A DNA stretch of 5,419 nt, from assembly GCA_015522765.1 (NCBI GenBank), contig WALR01000092.1, positions 1 to 5,419 of the forward strand. Direction: 5' to 3'. How positions within the stretch are numbered: the first letter of the stretch is position 1; each line of letters opens with the position of its first letter. Of this stretch, positions 1-4,496 are shown piece after piece. The notes under the pieces were generated by a model. The model had not been told where the DNA came from. It saw nothing but the letters and a program-made list of their open reading frames with translations, and searched no databases. Source of the stretch: Candidatus Woesearchaeota archaeon (GTDB taxonomy: Archaea > Nanobdellota > Nanobdellia > Woesearchaeales > WALR01). The position numbers were made by a program, and so were the translations under genes.

Positions 1-19
1 ACTTATGGATAGTAAAAAC

Positions 20-33
20 GAAAGATTTAAATA
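20..33 (+). promoter_or_regulatory. Archaeal BRE/TATA promoter of the microprotein operon
   Basis: A purine-rich BRE (GAAAGA, 20-25) is directly followed by the TATA box TTTAAATA (26-33), which fits the archaeal pattern R-N-A-A-N-N-TTTAWATA. With the usual offset of about 28-31 bases from the first TATA base, transcription should start near 54-57. That leaves a leader of about 60 nt before the ATG at 116. The predicted start coincides with the end of the palindrome at 44-55. The call rests on motif and position only. Confidence 0.65.
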
Positions 34-43
34 TGATTTATAC

Positions 44-55
44 TACTATCTAGTA
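44..55. promoter_or_regulatory. Palindromic operator candidate, copy 1 (TACTA-TC-TAGTA)
   Basis: TACTATCTAGTA has two perfectly complementary 5-bp arms around a 2-bp centre. It lies 10 bp downstream of the TATA box and runs up to the predicted transcription start, where a bound protein would be expected to repress. The same palindrome with centre TT recurs at 1653-1664 in the ftsZ/infB promoter region. An extra TACTA half-site overlaps it at 41-45. Short palindromes of this kind are typical targets of dimeric ribbon-helix-helix or winged-helix regulators; which protein binds here is unknown. Confidence 0.5.
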
Positions 56-58
56 AAT

Positions 59-69
59 ACATGATTATT
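59..69 (+). repeat. Direct repeat ACATGATTATT, copy 1
   Basis: This 11-mer matches ACAGGATTATT at 1670-1680 at 10 of 11 positions. In both places it lies 3-5 nt after the TACTATYTAGTA palindrome and in the same orientation, so the palindrome appears to be part of a longer shared block. The sequence is AT-rich, so chance similarity is possible. Confidence 0.35.
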
Positions 70-115
70 GCGCAGAATATGTGAAATAATGAAAAATGCA
101 AAAGAGGAGGTACAA

Positions 116-226
116 ATGCTTGAAGAGGTGTTCAACACAAAAGAGGCAATGGCCGATGAATTAAAGGGAAGACCATTTTTGAATAAAGAGATGAAGGACT
201 ATTTGGATTTTGCCGGAAAAGAATAG
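116..226 (+). CDS. Microprotein 1, 36 aa, unknown function
   Basis: I do not recognise this protein. It begins MLEEVFNTKE and ends YLDFAGKE. It is charged and slightly acidic (about 9 D/E against 6 K/R), has no cysteine, and shows no signal peptide or membrane segment. It looks able to form two short helices (about residues 1-17 and 22-32) broken by a Gly-Arg-Pro turn. The main support for a real gene is the very strong Shine-Dalgarno sequence GAGGAGGT (104-111), 4 nt before the ATG, together with an archaeal promoter upstream. An in-frame ATG at 89 would add 9 residues, but it has no good ribosome site and would place this Shine-Dalgarno inside the gene, so the start at 116 is preferred. The next small gene follows after 27 nt and is probably co-transcribed. 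Confidence 0.55.
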   Translation: MLEEVFNTKEAMADELKGRPFLNKEMKDYLDFAGKE

Positions 227-253
227 AAATATGAAAGCACAGGGGGTGATGAG

Positions 254-391
254 ATGGAAATAGGAAATGATGAAGATGACCAGCTCATAGAAGAACTCCA
301 CCAGTCAAAGAACAAGAAATCATTTTCAAAAATAATAAACCAGAAAAGTCTGTCACAGGAAGAACTTGACGAGTTTTTCATGTTCGATTAA
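254..391 (+). CDS. Microprotein 2, 45 aa, acidic, unknown function
   Basis: I do not recognise this protein. It has an acidic N-terminus (GNDEDDQLIEE, residues 4-14), a basic middle (SKNKKSFSK, 18-26) and an acidic/aromatic tail (LSQEELDEFFMFD, 33-45). Overall it carries about 12 acidic and 5 basic residues. There is no signal peptide, membrane segment or cysteine, and it is probably cytoplasmic and partly disordered. The start is fixed by GGGGGTGAT (242-250), a close match to the archaeal Shine-Dalgarno GGAGGTGAT, 3 nt before the ATG. The ATGs at 231 and 249 are out of frame. It lies 27 nt after microprotein 1 and 5 nt before the stem of a strong terminator, so the two genes form a self-contained transcription unit. 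The tail LSQEELDEFF resembles the CheY-binding peptide of FliM/FliN (LSQxEIDxLL), though the likeness may only reflect a helix-capping sequence. Confidence 0.6.
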   Translation: MEIGNDEDDQLIEELHQSKNKKSFSKIINQKSLSQEELDEFFMFD

Positions 392-395
392 TATT

Positions 396-460
396 ATATG
401 GGGAATGCCTTATACCTTTCTAACTCGCTCCCCCTCATAAGGCATTCCTTATATTTTTTT
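396..460 (+). terminator. Hairpin plus T-tract terminator of the microprotein operon
   Basis: A perfect 12-bp stem pairs GGAATGCCTTAT (402-413) with ATAAGGCATTCC (437-448). Two G-U and four A-U pairs extend it to 18 pairs (396-413 with 437-454). The 23-nt loop (414-436) is pyrimidine-rich, and a run of seven T (454-460) ends the structure. Archaeal RNA polymerase stops mainly at T-tracts, so the T-run is probably the active part on the plus strand. The hairpin also lies downstream of the convergent ftsZ stop, but no T-run follows it in that direction, so termination of ftsZ here is less certain. Confidence 0.75.
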
Positions 461-466
461 AAACGC

Positions 467-1540
467 TCAGAGTAAACTGATTCCTAATTCATCGTCCACT
501 CTTATTTCCTCTTCCTCTCTGCTGGCAACTGCCTCTTTCTCAGGGCCCAACAGCCAGGGGGATTTCACTCCTGTGATAATAGTCATTACAGTAATCTTAC
601 CCTCCATCTCCTTGCTTACTCTTGCGCCCCATATCACATTTGCGTCCCTGTCAAGACTCTCAGTGACAAGATTGCCTATCTTCTCTACATCCTGAAGGGT
701 CATATCAGGCCCGCCCTCGATATGGATAAGGGCTCCGCCCGCATTTTCGTAGTTTATATCAAGAAGAGGGTTCTTAAGGGCTCCCTTGGATGCCTCCTCT
801 GCCCTGTTCTCTGTATTGCTTGAGCCAACCCCTATGGCAGCGACGCCTCCATTCCCCATGATTGCCTTCACATCAGCAAAGTCAAGATTAACAAGGCTTG
901 GCACGGCTATTGTCTCGACTATTCCCCTTATCATTGTGGCGATGAGCTCATTGGCGACGGCAAATGCCTGCTCCACAGGGAGATTCCCCGCTATCTCAAC
1001 CAGCCTGTTGTTATCTATCACAATAACTGTATCGCAGCTCTTTCTGAGATTCTGAAGTCCGAACTCTGCCTTGTCTATCCTCGCTCTTTCAATCTTAAAG
1101 GGCATTGTAACCGTGCCTATAACAATGGCGCCCATCTCTCTTGCGAGTTTTGCCACAACAGGCGCCGAGCCTGTCCCGGTTCCTCCCCCCATCCCCGCAC
1201 ATACAAATACCATATCCTGTCCGCGGAGGGTTTCCCTCAGCTCGTTTATTGATTCCTTTGCCGCCTCTGCCCCCTTCTCAGGGTAGCCGCCGCAACCAAG
1301 GCCCCTTGTAATATTCTTGCCCATGAGTATCTTCGTATCAGCATGAGTAACATTGAGGTGCTGAAGATCTGTGTTTGCCGCGATTATCTTGGCTCCCCTT
1401 ACACCCTTTTTGTAAAGCCAATTGACCATGTTTGAGCCTGCGCCCCCACAGCCGATTACAGATATGTTTGCCTGACCTACACTTGTTCTCTCAGAATTGT
1501 TTTCCTGCGTCTTCGCGGCGTTTTCAATTATAAAATCCAT
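467..1540 (-). CDS. ftsZ: Cell division protein FtsZ (archaeal)
   Basis: This is a tubulin-superfamily GTPase that polymerises into the cytokinetic ring. At 357 aa it is a normal archaeal length. Visible motifs are the T1 loop GCGGAGSN (30-37), AANTD (54-58), the tubulin signature GGGTGTG (118-124) and the T7 loop NLDFADV (218-224), whose D220 and D223 complete the GTPase site of the neighbouring subunit. All key residues are present, so it should be active. A disordered N-terminal arm covers about residues 1-24. A charged linker (333-349) leads to the conserved-looking tail DELGISLL, the region that in archaea contacts the membrane anchor SepF. The start is supported by GGAGGGTG (1547-1554 on the complement), 6 nt before the ATG. 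Archaea often carry FtsZ1 and FtsZ2 paralogs; I cannot assign this one firmly. It is divergent from infB and convergent with the microprotein operon. Confidence 0.96.
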   Translation of the reverse strand: MDFIIENAAKTQENNSERTSVGQANISVIGCGGAGSNMVNWLYKKGVRGAKIIAANTDLQHLNVTHADTKILMGKNITRGLGCGGYPEKGAEAAKESINELRETLRGQDMVFVCAGMGGGTGTGSAPVVAKLAREMGAIVIGTVTMPFKIERARIDKAEFGLQNLRKSCDTVIVIDNNRLVEIAGNLPVEQAFAVANELIATMIRGIVETIAVPSLVNLDFADVKAIMGNGGVAAIGVGSSNTENRAEEASKGALKNPLLDINYENAGGALIHIEGGPDMTLQDVEKIGNLVTESLDRDANVIWGARVSKEMEGKITVMTIITGVKSPWLLGPEKEAVASREEEEIRVDDELGISLL

Positions 1541-1546
1541 CTTTCA

Positions 1547-1554
1547 CACCCTCC
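1547..1554 (-). promoter_or_regulatory. ftsZ ribosome binding site, overlapped by a 4-codon uORF
   Basis: Read on the complement, GGAGGGTG lies 6 nt before the ftsZ ATG and fixes that start. A mini-ORF, ATG-AGG-AGG-GTG-TGA (1544-1558, Met-Arg-Arg-Val), spans this whole site, in the same frame as ftsZ but closed by its own stop. It shows that the ATG at 1558 cannot be the ftsZ start. Whether the mini-ORF is translated is unknown. Confidence 0.6.
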
Positions 1555-1641
1555 TCATGCTTTTTCTTTTCCTCTTAACAGCCTTCTATATTACCAACTA
1601 TTTTGGCTTGATTTTACAATATACTTTTTACACACAACTAG

Positions 1642-1655
1642 TATATAAAGTTTAC
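1642..1655 (-). promoter_or_regulatory. ftsZ promoter (BRE + TATA)
   Basis: Read on the complement, GTAAAC (BRE, 1655-1650) is followed by TTTATATA (1649-1642), an exact fit to R-N-A-A-N-N-TTTATATA. Transcription should begin near 1618-1621, giving an ~80-nt leader before ftsZ. The plus strand of the same box reads TATATAAA, so it could also serve rightward transcription toward infB, although the BRE is better on the ftsZ side. The palindrome at 1653-1664 overlaps the BRE, so a protein bound there should compete with TFB. Confidence 0.7.
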
Positions 1656-1664
1656 TATTTAGTA
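1653..1664. promoter_or_regulatory. Palindromic operator candidate, copy 2 (TACTA-TT-TAGTA)
   Basis: TACTATTTAGTA has perfect 5-bp arms and differs from the copy at 44-55 only in its centre (TT instead of TC). It overlaps the BRE of the ftsZ promoter and lies about 33 bp upstream of the infB TATA box. Further half-sites flank it: TAGTA at 1639-1643 on the other side of the ftsZ TATA, and the overlapping palindrome AGTATACT at 1661-1668. The arrangement suggests control of ftsZ, possibly of both divergent genes. Confidence 0.5.
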
Positions 1665-1669
1665 TACTG

Positions 1670-1680
1670 ACAGGATTATT
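1670..1680 (+). repeat. Direct repeat ACAGGATTATT, copy 2
   Basis: This 10/11 match to 59-69 lies 5 nt after the second palindrome, against 3 nt after the first. It is the second half of the apparent shared promoter block. Its function is unknown. Confidence 0.35.
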
Positions 1681-1690
1681 TATGATTACG

Positions 1691-1704
1691 CAAAAGTATT
1701 TAAG
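1691..1704 (+). promoter_or_regulatory. infB promoter, predicted leaderless transcript
   Basis: CAAAAG (1691-1696) followed by TATTTAAG (1697-1704) forms a BRE/TATA pair. The box starts exactly 30 bases before the infB ATG at 1727, so transcription should begin at or within a base or two of the start codon. This agrees with the lack of any Shine-Dalgarno sequence before the ATG. The ribC promoter has the same box-to-ATG geometry. Confidence 0.65.
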
Positions 1705-1726
1705 AAAGAGAGCCAACCCCAATTAA

Positions 1727-3529
1727 ATGAGCAGAATGAACAAGGACACAAATAAGAAGGAGGAAAGAAAAAAGAGGAGCCCTATATGCACAATAATGGG
1801 GCATGTCGACCACGGAAAATCAAGCATACTTGACAGGATAAGGGGGACTGCTATTGCAGAGAATGAAGCCGGCGGTATAACCCAGGCAATAGGCACATCC
1901 ATGATACCAAGGGAGGTCTTGGTTAAAGTATGCTCAGAATTTTTCTCAAAGCTAGGGCAGGAGATAAAAATACCCGGAATTGTTTTCATAGACACGCCCG
2001 GGCATGAGGCATTCACCAATCTAAGAAAGAGAGGAGGCAACCTCGCGGACATAGCAATACTCGTCGTTGATGTTACAGAGGGATTTAAGCCGCAGACAGT
2101 AGAGTCAATCGATATACTGCGGGCATATAAAATACCATTCATAGTGGCGGCAAACAAGATAGACAAAATAACAGGGGAGAACTTTAAGCCGGATAACCTC
2201 CTTAAGGGGCTGGCATCGCTTGATGAGAGAACGAGGAATCTGATTGACACTAAGATATATGAACTCGTAGCCCAGCTTTATGATAACGGTTTCAACGCGG
2301 AAAGGTTCGACAGGGTGAATGATTTCACAAAACAGATAGCGATTGTCCCTGTATCTGCAAGAACAGGGGCAGGGATAACAGAAATGCTTGCGGTATTAAT
2401 CGGGCTTGCCCAGAGATTTCTGGATGAGAACCTGCTTTATAGTGTATCAGGAAAAGCAGCAGGGACGATAATTGAGGTAAAAGAGGAGAAAGGGCTGGGC
2501 AAGACACTCAATGTTGTCATATATGATGGCGTAATCAGGAAGGGCGATACACTGGTGATAGGCAATATCGGAGAGCCAATCATAACAAAGGTGAGGGGGC
2601 TGTTTCTTCCTGCGCCGCTCTCAGAGATGAGGGATAAAAAGACGAGATTCAAAAGTGTCGAGAAGGTGATTGCCGCAACAGGAGTTAAGATATTTGCGCC
2701 CCTCCCCAATAATGTTATCTCAGGGATGCCCGTTCGCGTTGCAGACAATGACAACATAGAAAGAGTCAAGAGAGAGATAAATGAGGATGTTGATGATGTT
2801 ATAATAAACACGGATGAGATGGGGGTTGTTGCCAGGGCAGACTCTTTAGGGAGCCTTGAAGCATTAATAAGCATCCTCAAAAAAGGGGGCATACCCATAA
2901 GGAAGGCGCTCATAGGAGAGATAACAAAGAAGGATATAATTGACGCAGAGTCAAACTACAAAAACAATCCTCTCATGGCGGTCATCTTTGCCTTTAATGT
3001 CGGCGTAAGCGAGGAGCTTCTGAATTCAAGTGACAGGGTAAAGATAATACAGGGGGATGTTATATACAAGCTGATTGAGGAGTATGAGAGGTGGGTTGAG
3101 GAAGAGAAGAAGAAAGAGGAAAAGAGCAGACTAAAGAACATAAATAGGCCCTTTAAGATTAAAATACTCAAGGGATATGTGTTCAGACAGAAAGACCCTG
3201 CAATTGTGGGAGTCGAGGTGATGGGAGGGATTCTCAAGGTCGGGATAACTCTTATGAAGAACAGGAAGAAAGTTGGGATAATAAGGGGTATCCAAGCAGA
3301 GAAGGAATCATTGAGTGAAGCAAAAAAGGACAGCGAGGTGGCGGTGTCAATTGACGGCCCCATTGTAGGGCGGCAGATAAAAGAGGGGGATATCCTTTAT
3401 TCATATTTATCAGAAAGAGAGTTCAGGGCATTAAAGAACATAAAGGACTTATTAGCTGGAGATGAGATTGAGGTTCTTAAGGAGATAGCAGAGATTATGA
3501 GAGAGGAGAATGCCATATGGGGCATTTGA
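1727..3529 (+). CDS. infB: Translation initiation factor aIF5B (IF-2 family)
   Basis: This GTPase promotes ribosomal subunit joining and positioning of initiator tRNA, the archaeal counterpart of eIF5B/IF-2. At 600 aa it is full length for archaea, which lack the long N-terminal extensions of the eukaryotic and many bacterial forms. All G motifs are present: G1 GHVDHGKS (25-32), G2 region GGITQAIG (49-56), G3 DTPGHE (89-94), G4 NKID (143-146) and G5 SAR (210-212). A beta-barrel domain II follows (about 235-345), then domain III, a charged linker helix (WVEEEKKKEEKSRLK, about 455-470) and C-terminal domain IV ending at AIWGI. There is no intein after the P-loop, a site where some archaeal homologs carry one. 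There is no Shine-Dalgarno; the promoter geometry implies a leaderless mRNA. ATG 1727 is chosen for that reason, though a second ATG lies at 1736. It is divergent from ftsZ. Its stop codon overlaps a palindrome upstream of ribC. Confidence 0.97.
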   Translation: MSRMNKDTNKKEERKKRSPICTIMGHVDHGKSSILDRIRGTAIAENEAGGITQAIGTSMIPREVLVKVCSEFFSKLGQEIKIPGIVFIDTPGHEAFTNLRKRGGNLADIAILVVDVTEGFKPQTVESIDILRAYKIPFIVAANKIDKITGENFKPDNLLKGLASLDERTRNLIDTKIYELVAQLYDNGFNAERFDRVNDFTKQIAIVPVSARTGAGITEMLAVLIGLAQRFLDENLLYSVSGKAAGTIIEVKEEKGLGKTLNVVIYDGVIRKGDTLVIGNIGEPIITKVRGLFLPAPLSEMRDKKTRFKSVEKVIAATGVKIFAPLPNNVISGMPVRVADNDNIERVKREINEDVDDVIINTDEMGVVARADSLGSLEALISILKKGGIPIRKALIGEITKKDIIDAESNYKNNPLMAVIFAFNVGVSEELLNSSDRVKIIQGDVIYKLIEEYERWVEEEKKKEEKSRLKNINRPFKIKILKGYVFRQKDPAIVGVEVMGGILKVGITLMKNRKKVGIIRGIQAEKESLSEAKKDSEVAVSIDGPIVGRQIKEGDILYSYLSEREFRALKNIKDLLAGDEIEVLKEIAEIMREENAIWGI

Positions 3530-3548
3530 TACTCATAAAAGAGTATCA
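3527..3548. promoter_or_regulatory. Palindrome TGATACTC-N6-GAGTATCA, candidate ribC operator
   Basis: Two perfect 8-bp arms flank ATAAAA. The left arm includes the infB stop codon, and the right arm ends at the first base of the ribC BRE, so a bound dimer could block TFB/TBP. No T-tract follows, which argues against a terminator. Archaeal riboflavin genes are controlled in many lineages by RbkR, a winged-helix protein fused to a CTP-dependent riboflavin kinase. RbkR is a plausible ligand, but this is inference from position; an mRNA hairpin is the alternative. Confidence 0.45.
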
Positions 3549-3561
3549 GAATAAATTTAAG
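3548..3561 (+). promoter_or_regulatory. ribC promoter, predicted leaderless transcript
   Basis: AGAATA (BRE, 3548-3553) followed by AATTTAAG (3554-3561) matches R-N-A-A-N-N plus an archaeal TATA box. The last base of the box is 23 nt before the ribC ATG, exactly as in the infB promoter, so the mRNA should start at or near the ATG. There is no Shine-Dalgarno in the gap. This promoter would drive ribC-ribH-ribD. Confidence 0.62.
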
Positions 3562-3583
3562 TAATCACCTTCTAATCCATAAC

Positions 3584-4051
3584 ATGAGCATACTAATAGG
3601 AATAGCGGACACAACATTCTCGAAAGTTAACATGGGAGAGATTGCGGAGAGAACACTAAGAGAGGAAGGAGAAGGAATAAAGATTAGACGCATCACAGTG
3701 CCGGGGATAAAAGACCTGCCCCGTGCGTGTATAACCCTGCTTAAAGAGTGCGACATCGCCATGGCATTGGGCATGCCCGGCGGAGAGGAGATAGATAAAC
3801 AGTGCGCCCACGAGGCATCACAGGGAATAATTACCACCCAGCTGACAACAGGGAAGCCAGTAATAGAGGTATTCGTACATGAGGATGAAGCAGAAAGCCC
3901 CAAGGAGCTGGTGAGGATAACAAGGGACAGGACAAAAAAGCACTGCATAAACACTCTTATGATGAGCAGGAAGAGCTACGCCAGAACAATGATAAGAAGG
4001 GCGGGAACAGGGAGAAGGCAGGGCAGAAAGGATGTCGGGAGCATAGAATAA
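3584..4051 (+). CDS. ribC: Riboflavin synthase, archaeal type (RibC)
   Basis: The enzyme dismutates two 6,7-dimethyl-8-ribityllumazine molecules into riboflavin and 5-amino-6-ribitylaminouracil, in the cytoplasm. The archaeal enzyme is related to lumazine synthase and unrelated to the bacterial trimeric RibE. The length of 155 aa is normal. Family hallmarks are IGIADTTFSKV (5-15), VPGIKDLP (39-46), ALGMPG (61-66), CAHEAS (74-79) and IEVFVHEDEA (94-103). The C-terminus is basic (RRAGTGRRQGRKD, 138-150). The ATG is chosen because it begins the conserved N-terminal strand and sits at the expected start of a leaderless transcript; no Shine-Dalgarno precedes it. It is the first gene of the rib cluster, 18 nt before ribH, and is preceded by a palindrome that may be its operator. 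Confidence 0.95.
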   Translation: MSILIGIADTTFSKVNMGEIAERTLREEGEGIKIRRITVPGIKDLPRACITLLKECDIAMALGMPGGEEIDKQCAHEASQGIITTQLTTGKPVIEVFVHEDEAESPKELVRITRDRTKKHCINTLMMSRKSYARTMIRRAGTGRRQGRKDVGSIE

Positions 4052-4069
4052 AAACAGGAGGATGAGAAA

Positions 4070-4480
4070 ATGGTAAAGATAGGAGTGGTTGTTTCAGAAT
4101 ACAACCCTGAAATAACAGGGATAATGGAAAGGGTTGCATATGAACACATAAAATTTTTGGGAGGAGAGGTTAAGAGAAAAATAAGGGTAGCTGGAACACT
4201 TGACACGCCAATAATGGCAAAGCACCTTGCAGAGGATGAAGAGATAAAGGGAGTTGTAGTTCTTGGCGCGGTCATAGAGGGGGACACCGACCATGACAGT
4301 ATTGTAGCGCAAAATACTGTAAGGAAGCTCGTGGATATATCCGTGGAAAGCAGGAAGCCGATAGGTATAGGAATCTCAGGGCCTAAGATGACAAGGCTGG
4401 AAGGTCTTAAAAGGGCAGAGGGCTACGCAAAGAGGGCTGTGGAGAGTGTTTTCAAAAGCCTCAAGGAATTAGCTGAATAG
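4070..4480 (+). CDS. ribH: 6,7-dimethyl-8-ribityllumazine synthase (RibH)
   Basis: The enzyme condenses 5-amino-6-ribitylaminouracil with 3,4-dihydroxy-2-butanone 4-phosphate to give the substrate of RibC. At 136 aa it has the compact archaeal length. Visible features are the N-terminal strand KIGVVVSEYN (3-12), the substrate loop VAGTLDTP (40-47), and VLGAVIEGDTDHDSIV (64-79), which holds the catalytic histidine H75. GISGPKMTRLEG (101-112) is typical of archaeal RibH rather than the bacterial form. The substrate loop reads V-A-G where V-P-G is usual; this is a mild deviation and probably tolerated. A strong Shine-Dalgarno, GGAGGATGA (4057-4065), lies just before the ATG, so unlike ribC this gene is translated from an internal ribosome site. 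ribC ends 18 nt upstream and ribD begins 16 nt downstream, so co-transcription is very likely. Confidence 0.95.
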   Translation: MVKIGVVVSEYNPEITGIMERVAYEHIKFLGGEVKRKIRVAGTLDTPIMAKHLAEDEEIKGVVVLGAVIEGDTDHDSIVAQNTVRKLVDISVESRKPIGIGISGPKMTRLEGLKRAEGYAKRAVESVFKSLKELAE

Positions 4481-4496
4481 AAGTGATTAAGCAGAA

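Noticed and set aside
5..64. 19-codon plus-strand ORF (MDSKNERFKY...), possibly the tail of an upstream gene
   Set aside because: It runs through the BRE/TATA and the palindrome, has no ribosome site and is very AT-rich. Without sequence upstream of position 1 it cannot be told from chance.
61..84. Mini-ORF MIIAQNM at the start of the microprotein leader
   Set aside because: It has only seven codons and no Shine-Dalgarno, and its ATG lies a few bases after the predicted transcript start. A leaderless uORF is conceivable but unsupported.
89..226. Longer form of microprotein 1 starting at ATG 89 (45 aa)
   Set aside because: It is in frame, but without a good ribosome site; the strong GAGGAGGT at 104-111 is placed for the ATG at 116.
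199..381. 60-codon ORF on the minus strand
   Set aside because: It is a serine/phenylalanine-rich antisense shadow of microprotein 2, with no ribosome site, and its composition is typical of the complement of purine-rich coding DNA.
1800..1830. Possible intein at the aIF5B P-loop
   Set aside because: Some archaeal homologs carry an intein at this site, so it was checked. The P-loop GHVDHGKS runs straight on into SILDRIRG with no insertion.
1723..2250. 175-codon minus-strand ORF antisense to the start of infB
   Set aside because: The plus strand encodes the unmistakable aIF5B GTPase domain there; the antisense product is low-complexity and begins in mid-gene without signals.
3527..3548. Hairpin at the end of infB as a transcription terminator
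   Set aside because: The stem is only 8 bp and an A-rich promoter, not a T-tract, follows. An operator role fits better, and some read-through from infB into ribC is possible.
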